A stretch of 7,611 bases of DNA, from the NCBI GenBank assembly GCA_017441965.1, contig JAFSBF010000040.1, forward strand, positions 1-7,611. Reading direction: 5' to 3'. Of the stretch, positions 1 to 6,744 are shown one piece after another. This stretch comes from Clostridia bacterium. GTDB taxonomy: Bacteria > Bacillota > Clostridia > UMGS1883. Position numbers and translations under genes: made by a program. A model generated the notes under the pieces. That model was not told the DNA's origin. It worked only from the letters and a program-made list of their open reading frames with translations, and did not search any database. How positions within the stretch are numbered: position 1 is the stretch's first letter; each line of letters opens with the position of its first letter.

Positions 1-1026
<1,026 letters not shown>

Positions 1027-1032
1027 CTATTC

Positions 1033-2214
1033 TTAACCATTCCACTTTGTATTATCCGAGAAAACAACCTCGTTTACCTTAAGATTTTTAATGCTTGCAG
1101 CAACGTCACCCTTTGTTATAATCCAGGCAACTCTCTTTTTCTCACAAGGGGTCATCTGCAGATTGTTTACAAAATATGAACCTGAATTTGTTTCAACAAT
1201 ATTTCCGTCTTTATCGCAAATATCAAAGTTTATTTTAAATGAGCTAATTCTGCTGTTACTTACGTTTCTGTACTCAAATACAATCAGTGATTTTCCGTCT
1301 TTTTCGCTGAACCAGTAATTTATGAAGCCGAGCGGAGATTTTGCCGCCTCTCTCCACGTGTCTGTAACCATAGAACGCAGGTAATACAGCATTGACACAT
1401 ATTCAGACTGCGTATTTTCTATTTTATCAAGTGCATCCTGAACCATATTGAATGCAAGCTCATATTTCTTTTCCTCAAGAAGCTTTGTTGCACCGACTAC
1501 ATCTGCACCGTTACCAAATGCAGCATATGCATAAACAGCCTCGTCATATGCACTGTACCAACCCTGAGCCTTATAACTTTCTGCAGATGCTGCAGGAATA
1601 CTCTTCGTAGAGCCATCGTAGTAATATACAGTTATGTATTCACCATCAGGCTTTACCTTCGTCCATCCTGCAAGCTCATACTTTGAAACTTCGCTGAGCT
1701 TAACTTCCTTTGCAACACCGTTTGCATCGTACATTGTCACTGTTTCATTTTCCGTAACGGCACTTCCAGCCTCGACCCAACCGAGTGCCTTGTACATATC
1801 AAGCTGATATGCAGGTGCCTTTATAATAGTACCGTCTGTGTATTTTATTGCAACAAGATTATTTTCTGATGAATTTTCCTGTGTATCAGACTTTGGTTCT
1901 TCAGTGTTTACATTTTCATCCTTTTGGGCAGTATCAGAAGAAGTCTGCTCACCTTCTAAAAACCAACCGACATTCTTATGCGCCTCCACCTGATCTGCAC
2001 GCACAACTATACTGCGGCCGTCTGCACTGTACATTGTAACAGGTTTTTCCAAAAACCAACCCATACCCTCTGCAGTATAAACTGCAATCTGGCTTTCATC
2101 AACATAAAGAGTTCTGCCATCAAGGGAATAAAGCTGTGTTTTTTCAGCAAAAACACCCGTTGCCATAAGAAGAGATGCCGATAAGCAAACTAAAACCTTA
2201 AAAGTTTTTTTCAT
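1033..2214 (-). CDS. Secreted protein with five YxxDG...GW repeats and a C-terminal beta-sandwich-like domain
   Basis: No firm family name; a surface or secreted protein of unknown function, 393 aa. Residues 1-23 form a signal peptide (MKKTFKVLVCLSASLLMATG then VFA, cleaved before Glu24). Five copies of a roughly 30-residue unit follow at about 27-56, 60-87, 120-149, 158-186 and 193-221. Each has an aromatic-x-x-D/N-G turn near its start and GW near its end. A Ser/Glu/Asp-rich linker (about 88-118) separates repeats 2 and 3. Residues 225-290 look helical. Residues 296-393 look like an all-beta domain (LIVFEYRNVSNSRISSFKINF) of the kind found in clostridial FxLYD/DUF5780-like extracellular proteins; that resemblance is from memory and uncertain. 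I chose the ATG at 2214, not the in-frame ATG at 2226, because GGAG at 2221-2224 lies 6 nt before it and the signal peptide then starts MKK. It has its own promoter and terminator, so it is probably monocistronic. No anchor motif is visible, so it is probably released or held by the repeats. Confidence 0.88.
   Translation of the reverse strand: MKKTFKVLVCLSASLLMATGVFAEKTQLYSLDGRTLYVDESQIAVYTAEGMGWFLEKPVTMYSADGRSIVVRADQVEAHKNVGWFLEGEQTSSDTAQKDENVNTEEPKSDTQENSSENNLVAIKYTDGTIIKAPAYQLDMYKALGWVEAGSAVTENETVTMYDANGVAKEVKLSEVSKYELAGWTKVKPDGEYITVYYYDGSTKSIPAASAESYKAQGWYSAYDEAVYAYAAFGNGADVVGATKLLEEKKYELAFNMVQDALDKIENTQSEYVSMLYYLRSMVTDTWREAAKSPLGFINYWFSEKDGKSLIVFEYRNVSNSRISSFKINFDICDKDGNIVETNSGSYFVNNLQMTPCEKKRVAWIITKGDVAASIKNLKVNEVVFSDNTKWNG
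1552..2136 (-). repeat. Region coding for five imperfect protein repeats (YxxDG...GW)
   Basis: This stretch codes for residues 27-221 of the secreted protein. The shared pattern is Y-x-x-D/N-G, then a Val/Ile-rich strand, a short helix ending near Tyr/His, and G-W. Examples are YSLDGRTLYV...GMGWFLE, YSADGRSIVV...NVGWFLE, YTDGTIIKAP...ALGWVEA, YDANGVAKEV...LAGWTKV and YYDGSTKSIP...AQGWYSA. Repeats 1 and 2 are the most alike and lie before the acidic linker. The repeats have diverged in DNA, so this is an old protein-level repeat. Confidence 0.8.
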
Positions 2215-2265
2215 ATAAATCTCCATTGCCTTTCTTAATATTATAAATATGTTTTTCTTAATTCA

Positions 2266-2294
2266 ATTATAACGCAAATAATTTCCAAGGTCAA
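2266..2294 (-). promoter_or_regulatory. Sigma-A-type promoter for the secreted repeat protein
   Basis: On the minus strand, TTGACC (-35, 2294-2289) is followed by a 17-bp spacer and TATAAT (-10, 2271-2266). The predicted start point is near 2259, giving a leader of about 45 nt to the ATG at 2214. Five of six -35 bases and all -10 bases match consensus. Confidence 0.75.
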
Positions 2295-2331
2295 CTATTA
2301 TTTATTTTTTATTTTACCACTTTTCGTATCA

Positions 2332-2360
2332 TTGACATTAGATATATTTTATACTATAAT
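2332..2360 (+). promoter_or_regulatory. Perfect consensus sigma-A promoter for the CARF nuclease gene
   Basis: TTGACA (2332-2337), a 17-bp spacer and TATAAT (2355-2360) match the ideal promoter exactly. The predicted start point is near 2367, about 25 nt ahead of the ATG at 2392. The 37 bp upstream, up to the divergent -35 box, are T- and A-rich and could act as an UP element. An in-frame TTG at 2332 lies inside the -35 box, so it would not be transcribed and cannot be the gene's start. Confidence 0.85.
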
Positions 2361-2376
2361 ATATCTTAGATATATT
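2338..2376. promoter_or_regulatory. Candidate operator: 19-bp palindrome plus a third half-site
   Basis: AATATATCTTAGATATATT at 2358-2376 is a perfect inverted repeat (9-bp arms, 1-nt centre) covering the end of the -10 box and the predicted start point. The 11-mer TTAGATATATT in its right half (2366-2376) occurs again at 2338-2348, between -35 and -10, with 28 bp from start to start. Three copies of one half-site inside a perfect promoter suggest a repressor site. AT-rich sequence raises the chance of coincidence, so the role is inferred. Confidence 0.5.
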
Positions 2377-2381
2377 AATAT

Positions 2382-2386
2382 AGGAG
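2382..2386 (+). promoter_or_regulatory. Ribosome binding site deciding the CARF nuclease start
   Basis: AGGAG lies 5 nt before the ATG at 2392. This, with the promoter position, fixes the start 20 codons downstream of the longest possible reading frame. Confidence 0.85.
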
Positions 2387-2391
2387 ATACT

Positions 2392-3567
2392 ATGTATACG
2401 CTTGTTGAAATTTTCGATGCAAAACAATATGAAAATATTCTCTCGCCCATAATACTTGATAATATTTCCAAGGTTATCTACGTCGGTACAAGAGAGGTAA
2501 TGACACCTCAGAAAATAAAAAACCTCAAAAGCTTTTACAGACGCAGAAAAAGTAATCTTCCGCTCGAGTTTTTGTATGTTGAGAGGGATAATGCAAACTC
2601 CGTAAAAAGCAGACTTACACAGCTTGTCAAAAATAATCAGGACTGTATTTTTGATGTTACGGGCGGTGAGGACGTAATTTTAGCGGTTGTGGGAATAATT
2701 TCACAGCAGTTTAATATTCCAATAATAAGAGTTGATGCAAGGGATGCAAGCATTGTGCAGCTTCACGCAGATGCTACCTCTCTCAGGGCATTAAAGCCAA
2801 AAATTTCTCTTGCTGATGCAATAACACTTCAGGGCGGAAAGATTTTGCGCAATGATACAATCTATGATTTTACTAAAGACGATATTTATGCTCTATCTCA
2901 AATGTTTTCAGTAAATGCACTCGATTGCGAGGCATACAGCGCATTTTGCAATGCCGTAGCTGAATGTATCAGTCAAAACGGAAAGAAAATCATTATAAAC
3001 AAAAATGATTTTGCAATAAAACTTAAACGTACTGCCAAAGATATTAATGCAGTTTTTAATGAGCTTTGTAAGAGAAATCTTATTGAAAAAGAAAGTGATA
3101 CAGCACAAAGAATTGTGTATCGTATTTGCTACGGTCTTGTTGCAAAGCTTATACTCAAAGCAGGCAATGCACTTGAATACTACACTGCATATGCCGCTTC
3201 CTCGCTTTCCGAGCCTGTATATGATATAAAAACAGGTGTCAGCATTGAATGGAATGACAATAACACTTTTTCTGATACGCAAAACGAAATTGACGTTATG
3301 GCAATCTCAAATCTGCATCCGCTTTTTATATCGTGCAAAAACGGCGAAGTAAAAAAAGATGCCTTGTATGAGCTTGATGCCGTTTCCCGTGCACTTGGCG
3401 GTGCATATTCAAAAAAAGTTCTTGTTTGCACCTATATTTCAAAAAACGCCTCCGCAAGGGAGCATTTTATAAAACGTGCACACGATATGAATATTTCTTT
3501 AGTGTATGACGTGCACACTCTTAGCTTTGAAAAATTCACATATTATCTTAATAAGGCTTTGAAATAG
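2392..3567 (+). CDS. CARF-domain PD-(D/E)XK nuclease of the Card1/Can2 (DUF1887) type
   Basis: A 391-aa cytoplasmic protein. In known relatives the CARF domain binds cyclic tetra-adenylate made by type III CRISPR complexes and switches on a nuclease that cuts single-stranded RNA and/or DNA. What is seen: residues 1-130 form a Rossmann-like domain with the CARF signature DVTGGEDVILAVVG (TGG at 90-92). Residues about 160-250 look like a winged helix (RTAKDINAVFNELCKRNLIEK). The C-terminal nuclease part has E262 in GNALEYYTAY, NEID (D301), FISCKNGE (K316) and the helix ALYELDAVSRALGG. The usual acidic residue two before the Lys is Ser314 here, so activity is uncertain. Motif VLVCTYIS and the C-terminal helix complete the fold. 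It opens a rightward run of genes from a perfect promoter with an operator-like palindrome. No cas gene or CRISPR array is nearby. Family assignment is firm; signal and substrate are inferred. Confidence 0.9.
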   Translation: MYTLVEIFDAKQYENILSPIILDNISKVIYVGTREVMTPQKIKNLKSFYRRRKSNLPLEFLYVERDNANSVKSRLTQLVKNNQDCIFDVTGGEDVILAVVGIISQQFNIPIIRVDARDASIVQLHADATSLRALKPKISLADAITLQGGKILRNDTIYDFTKDDIYALSQMFSVNALDCEAYSAFCNAVAECISQNGKKIIINKNDFAIKLKRTAKDINAVFNELCKRNLIEKESDTAQRIVYRICYGLVAKLILKAGNALEYYTAYAASSLSEPVYDIKTGVSIEWNDNNTFSDTQNEIDVMAISNLHPLFISCKNGEVKKDALYELDAVSRALGGAYSKKVLVCTYISKNASAREHFIKRAHDMNISLVYDVHTLSFEKFTYYLNKALK

Positions 3568-3579
3568 CCTTAAATTTTT
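3552..3579 (+). terminator. Weak hairpin with T-run at the CARF gene stop codon
   Basis: TAAGGCT (3552-3558) and AGCCTTA (3566-3572) form a 7-bp stem with a 7-nt loop, followed by AATTTTT. The stop codon TAG (3565-3567) lies within it. The stem has only three G-C pairs, so it may reduce rather than stop transcription into the next gene. Confidence 0.35.
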
Positions 3580-3580
3580 A

Positions 3581-3588
3581 AAAAAGGA
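3581..3588 (+). promoter_or_regulatory. Ribosome binding site of the GH26-like gene
   Basis: AAAAAGGA ends 10 nt before the ATG at 3599, a moderate site. The next in-frame Met codons are far inside the protein, and this start gives a clean signal peptide. Confidence 0.6.
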
Positions 3589-3598
3589 CATTTTATTT

Positions 3599-5263
3599 AT
3601 GAAAAGATTTTTATCATTTATCTGCATATTCTTACTTATTGCAAGCACTTCTGCCACTGCATTTGCATCTATTTTACCTTCCCCTATGCGTATTCTTTCA
3701 CCGCCCGTATGGATGGCACCCGATGCATTGATTGACAATGAAAACATTCCTGTTGCAAGCGGTACTGCTATGAAGAGTATGCAGGAGATGTACACATTGG
3801 AGCAGATTGCAGGCGGTCAGAAATTCACAAACCTCGTCGACGGATATTCTGTCAGAATACCCTATGATATGAAGGTTGATATGTCGCAATCCTCAATATG
3901 CGCAACACTTGAGGACAGCTACAGAAAAATACGTATTTTTAAAGAAGTTTTTGACACAGACAGCGAGCGCCTTTCATACCTAAAATATTCAAACAGATTT
4001 ACAGAAAACACTGCAGACCATAAAATTATAAAACAGGAAAGCTATAGCGTAGGGAATTATGAATACCATATTCTTGAATGGTCACGAAAAAAGCTTTCAC
4101 GCATAAAAAATGACAAAAATTATTACGCCTGCGTAGATGTTTGCATCGGGGCAAGGGTTTACACGTTTTTCTTTGCATCTTCCTCGCAGCTTTTTGCAAA
4201 TAACGGTTATATGGATATTGTAAGCTCTCTTACAACCTTTGACCCTGTTATAGCACAGACCAACGCATATAACTCAGGCTACAAAAAAAGCAGCGTTGCA
4301 AGGCTTAACCCCACTGCAAAGGCAACATACGAAAAACTGTTTGCAGATGATGCAACATTTAAAATGGGAATGTTCCCACCCGATAAATACGGCGGAATTC
4401 AAAGAATGGAAGAGTTTGAAGAGAAGCTTGGATATAAGTTTTGTGCATTTCTTACCTATACCGAATTCACCGACAAGGCAGGTTTAAACGCAGTCAACTA
4501 CCTTGAAAAAATAAACACTTACATTAAAAAAGTTGAGGGCAGCTTCAAATACGCTCAAAAAAGCGGAAAAGCGCTCGAACTTACACTTCAGGTTCCTCTT
4601 TCAAGAAAAACAGATAAAAATATGATTTATGAAATTTTAGACGGAGAATATGACCAATTCATAAACGCATATACAAAGCTCGTTGCAAGTTATCCTTATG
4701 TTACGGTTCTCTTCAGACCGTTTAACGAGATGAACGGTGACTGGTGTAATTACAGTGCATTCCATACATCCCGTGACCCGCAGCTTTATGTAGAGCTTTA
4801 CAGATATCTCTACGATAAATTTAAAGCCGCAGGCTGCAATAACACCATATGGATATGGAACCCTAATGAAATAAGCTTCCCCAATTACAAATGGAACAGC
4901 GAATTTCTGTACTACCCGGGTGACGAATACGTTGATGTATACGGAATTACAGGTTATAATACGGGAACTTATTACGAGGGTGAAAGCTGGAGAAGCTTTG
5001 ATGAAATCTATGCCCCTGTTTATGAAAGAGCGCTTTTAATCAATGAAAAGCCTATGATGATAACGGAGTTCTCCTGTTCTTCTGTAGGCGGTGACAAGGT
5101 TAAATGGATTGAGGATATGTTCCTCTCTCTTCCCAAATATGATAAAATTAAGGTTGGAATATGGTGGCACGCAGCAGATTATAACGGTGAATTTATTGCC
5201 CGTCCGTATTTTATGGATACACCCGATGGTACTATGAGCGTGTTTGACAAATATCTTAATTAG
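3599..5263 (+). CDS. Secreted GH26-family glycoside hydrolase (beta-mannanase-like) with an extra N-terminal domain
   Basis: A 554-aa exported enzyme predicted to hydrolyse beta-1,4-linked mannan or a related polysaccharide by the retaining mechanism. A signal peptide spans residues 1-23 (MKRFLSFICIFLLIASTSAT then AFA). Residues about 65-220 are an extra domain of mixed strands that I do not recognise. The (beta/alpha)8 catalytic part spans about 240-554. It holds the acid/base motif RPFNEMNGDW (E377), WIWNPN (418-423), DVYGITGYN and the nucleophile motif MITEFS (E490), then GIWWHAADYNGE. Spacing and order fit GH26 in clan GH-A. GH26 enzymes normally have His just before the acid/base Glu; here it is Asn376, as in other clan members, so the subfamily and substrate are open. 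No carbohydrate-binding module, dockerin, LPXTG or SLH domain is seen. It starts 31 nt after the CARF gene, and its stop codon overlaps the nfeD ribosome binding site. Confidence 0.85.
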   Translation: MKRFLSFICIFLLIASTSATAFASILPSPMRILSPPVWMAPDALIDNENIPVASGTAMKSMQEMYTLEQIAGGQKFTNLVDGYSVRIPYDMKVDMSQSSICATLEDSYRKIRIFKEVFDTDSERLSYLKYSNRFTENTADHKIIKQESYSVGNYEYHILEWSRKKLSRIKNDKNYYACVDVCIGARVYTFFFASSSQLFANNGYMDIVSSLTTFDPVIAQTNAYNSGYKKSSVARLNPTAKATYEKLFADDATFKMGMFPPDKYGGIQRMEEFEEKLGYKFCAFLTYTEFTDKAGLNAVNYLEKINTYIKKVEGSFKYAQKSGKALELTLQVPLSRKTDKNMIYEILDGEYDQFINAYTKLVASYPYVTVLFRPFNEMNGDWCNYSAFHTSRDPQLYVELYRYLYDKFKAAGCNNTIWIWNPNEISFPNYKWNSEFLYYPGDEYVDVYGITGYNTGTYYEGESWRSFDEIYAPVYERALLINEKPMMITEFSCSSVGGDKVKWIEDMFLSLPKYDKIKVGIWWHAADYNGEFIARPYFMDTPDGTMSVFDKYLN

Positions 5264-5268
5264 GAGGT
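5262..5268 (+). promoter_or_regulatory. Strong ribosome binding site of nfeD, overlapping the upstream stop codon
   Basis: AGGAGGT shares bases with the TAG stop (5261-5263) of the GH26-like gene and lies 6 nt before the ATG at 5275. Ribosomes ending the upstream gene would sit on this site, which suggests coupled translation. Confidence 0.85.
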
Positions 5269-5274
5269 TTTTGT

Positions 5275-5706
5275 ATGGCATTATTCTGGACAATTTTAGT
5301 AATAGCCCTTATATGCTTAGAGGCGGCAACGGTACAATTTGTATCAATATGGTTTGCAGGCGGTGCTTTTGCAGCGTTAATTGCGGCAATGTCCGGTGCA
5401 GGTATATGGTTGCAGACGATTATTTTCGTAATTGTTTCAACACTTCTTCTGATTTTCACACGTAAATTAATACGTAGGCTAAAGGCGAAGGAACCCCTCA
5501 AAACGAATACCGATGCACTTATAGGGCAAAACGGCACTGTACTTGAATTAATATCAAACATTAATTCAAGCGGTAGTGTTAAGGTGGGTGCAATGGTATG
5601 GAGTGCACGCAGTGAAAAAGGTGAAGACATTCCCGCAGGCACAACTGTAACAGTAAAGAAAATTGACGGAGTTAAATTAATTGTTGATATTAAAAAGGAG
5701 GATTAA
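5275..5706 (+). CDS. nfeD: NfeD-family membrane protein, short form
   Basis: A 143-aa membrane protein of the short NfeD type, which lacks the N-terminal ClpP-like protease domain. NfeD proteins pair with SPFH/stomatin-like proteins and are thought to help organise membrane microdomains. Two or three hydrophobic segments are visible at about residues 1-25 and 28-62 (GGAFAALIAAMSGAG lies between them), then a basic stretch RKLIRRLKAKEP. A soluble beta-rich OB-fold domain of about 65 residues follows (DALIGQNGTVLELI...SGSVKVGAMVWSARS...IPAGTTVTVKKIDGVKLIV). The G-x-V, V-x-G-x-x-W-x-A and I-x-x-G-x-x-V-x-V pattern is typical of the family. The SPFH partner starts 3 nt downstream, which backs the call. 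Confidence 0.92.
   Translation: MALFWTILVIALICLEAATVQFVSIWFAGGAFAALIAAMSGAGIWLQTIIFVIVSTLLLIFTRKLIRRLKAKEPLKTNTDALIGQNGTVLELISNINSSGSVKVGAMVWSARSEKGEDIPAGTTVTVKKIDGVKLIVDIKKED
5692..5702 (+). promoter_or_regulatory. Ribosome binding site of the SPFH gene
   Basis: AAAAAGGAGGA lies inside the last codons of nfeD, 7 nt before the ATG at 5710. It is a strong site that ties the two genes together in translation. Confidence 0.8.
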
Positions 5707-5709
5707 TTT

Positions 5710-6591
5710 ATGGAATTTATTTTAACTATTATTGTGATTTTGTTGGTTCTGGTAATATCCAACATAAAAATTGTACCTCAGGCATATGCATATGTAATTG
5801 AGCGTTTTGGCGGTTACAGTGAAACCTGGTCAGTTGGACTTCATATCAAAATTCCTTTTATTGACCGCATTTCAAAAAGGGTAAATCTTAAAGAACAGGT
5901 TGTGGACTTTCCTCCCCAGCCGGTTATTACAAAGGATAACGTATCAATGCAGATTGATACTGTAGTTTATTTCCAGATTACAGACCCCAAGCTTTATACC
6001 TACGGTGTAGAACGCCCAATGATGGCTATTGAAAACCTTACTGCTACAACACTTCGAAACATTATCGGTGACCTCGACCTTGACGGAACTCTTACCTCAC
6101 GCGATACAGTTAACACAAAAATGCGTGCTATCCTTGACGAGGCTACAGACCCATGGGGTATTAAAATTAACCGTGTGGAGCTTAAGAACATCATTCCGCC
6201 TAAGGAAATTCAGAACGCAATGGAAAAGCAGATGAAGGCAGAGCGTGAAAGAAGAGAGTCAATTCTGCGTGCAGAGGGTGAAAAGAAATCTGCAATTCTT
6301 ATGGCAGAGGGTGAAAAGGAGTCTGCAATCCTTCGTGCAGAGGCTAAAAAGCAGTCCGCAATCCGTGAAGCCGAGGGTGAAGCTGAAGCAATTATTGCTG
6401 TGCAGACAGCTATTGCAGAGGGTATCCGCAAAATCAATGAGGCTAATCCCTCAAAGGCATATATTGCTATTAAATCACTTGAAAGCATGGAAAAGGTTGC
6501 AGACGGTCAGGCAACAAAAATTATTATTCCGTCAGAAATGCAATCTATCGCAGGACTTGCCGCTTCTTGCAAAGAAATCCTTGATAAATAA
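5710..6591 (+). CDS. SPFH/band-7 (stomatin/paraslipin, QmcA-like) membrane protein
   Basis: A 293-aa SPFH protein that should be anchored in the cytoplasmic membrane and assemble into ring- or cage-like oligomers, organising lipids and partner proteins. Residues 3-20 are one hydrophobic segment. The SPFH domain (about 21-175) has the typical VPQAYAYVIERFGGY, GLHIKIPFIDRI, VVDFPPQPVITKDNV, VVYFQITDP and LRNIIGDLDLDGTLTSRD. A charged helix of 11-residue repeats follows (about 175-230). The C-terminus has KIIIPSEMQSIAGLAAS, as in QmcA and paraslipins. Length matches that family (about 300 aa). With the short NfeD gene just upstream it forms the common NfeD/SPFH pair. It is the last gene before the terminator. 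The family call is secure; its client proteins are unknown. Confidence 0.95.
   Translation: MEFILTIIVILLVLVISNIKIVPQAYAYVIERFGGYSETWSVGLHIKIPFIDRISKRVNLKEQVVDFPPQPVITKDNVSMQIDTVVYFQITDPKLYTYGVERPMMAIENLTATTLRNIIGDLDLDGTLTSRDTVNTKMRAILDEATDPWGIKINRVELKNIIPPKEIQNAMEKQMKAERERRESILRAEGEKKSAILMAEGEKESAILRAEAKKQSAIREAEGEAEAIIAVQTAIAEGIRKINEANPSKAYIAIKSLESMEKVADGQATKIIIPSEMQSIAGLAASCKEILDK
6256..6387 (+). repeat. Four 33-nt (11-residue) repeats in the SPFH coiled-coil region
   Basis: Residues 183-226 are four units: ESILRAEGEKK, SAILMAEGEKE, SAILRAEAKKQ and SAIREAEGEAE. The period is exactly 33 nt, and the DNA copies remain similar (CAGAGGGTGAAAA recurs). An 11-residue period is typical of nearly straight SPFH helices that build cage walls. 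Confidence 0.85.
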
Positions 6592-6597
6592 CTTTAG

Positions 6598-6661
6598 AAC
6601 AAAATTGACTTCGTCAATTAAATGTTCGCTTCGCTCACCTTTTTATAAGGTAAATTTTGTT
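6598..6661 (+). repeat. Inverted-repeat-bounded spacer with inner hairpins
   Basis: AACAAAATT (6598-6606) and AATTTTGTT (6653-6661) are perfect 9-bp inverted repeats bounding 64 nt just after the SPFH stop codon. Inside are AATTGAC-TTC-GTCAATT (6603-6619), overlapping the left arm, and ACCTT-TTTAT-AAGGT (6637-6651). Only some of these can form at once. It could be a 3' RNA structure or a small repeat element; no coding sense is seen. Confidence 0.5.
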
Positions 6662-6670
6662 GTTACAAGC

Positions 6671-6686
6671 AATTGCTGACGCAATT
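6671..6686 (+). repeat. Small hairpin AATTGC-TGAC-GCAATT
   Basis: A 6-bp stem with a 4-nt loop followed by TTCT. It sits between the larger structured spacer and the main terminator. It may be a minor RNA stem; the stem is too weak and the T-run too short to call a terminator. Confidence 0.35.
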
Positions 6687-6700
6687 TTCTATGTAATTAA

Positions 6701-6740
6701 AAACCGCTTCGCTGTTCATAGCGAAGCGGTTTCTTTATCT
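6701..6740. terminator. Bidirectional intrinsic terminator between convergent genes
   Basis: AAACCGCTTCGCT (6701-6713) pairs perfectly with AGCGAAGCGGTTT (6720-6732) around a 6-nt loop, a 13-bp stem with a GC-rich core. Plus-strand RNA continues TTTCTTTATC and minus-strand RNA continues TTTTTAATTAC, so both directions have T-rich tails. It ends the SPFH operon from the left and the Cys-rich gene from the right. Confidence 0.92.
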
Positions 6741-6744
6741 GATA

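Noticed and set aside
2215..2226. Upstream ATG at 2226 for the secreted repeat protein
   Set aside because: Its Shine-Dalgarno spacing is poor, while the ATG at 2214 has GGAG 6 nt upstream and gives a standard MKK signal peptide start.
2332..2391. Longer version of the CARF nuclease starting at TTG 2332
   Set aside because: That TTG lies in the perfect -35 box and the predicted transcript starts near 2367. The ATG at 2392 has AGGAG at the right distance.
3527..3553. Possible promoter (TTGAAA, then TTAATA) ahead of the GH26-like gene
   Set aside because: The spacer is only 15 bp and the -10 match is poor; such matches are common in AT-rich DNA.
5256..5642. Minus-strand open frame of 128 codons
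   Set aside because: It is the antisense of nfeD; the plus-strand protein has clear family motifs and a strong ribosome binding site.
6245..6679. Plus-strand open frame of 144 codons overlapping the SPFH gene
   Set aside because: Its repeats are the out-of-frame image of the 33-nt SPFH repeats, and it has no ribosome binding site of its own.
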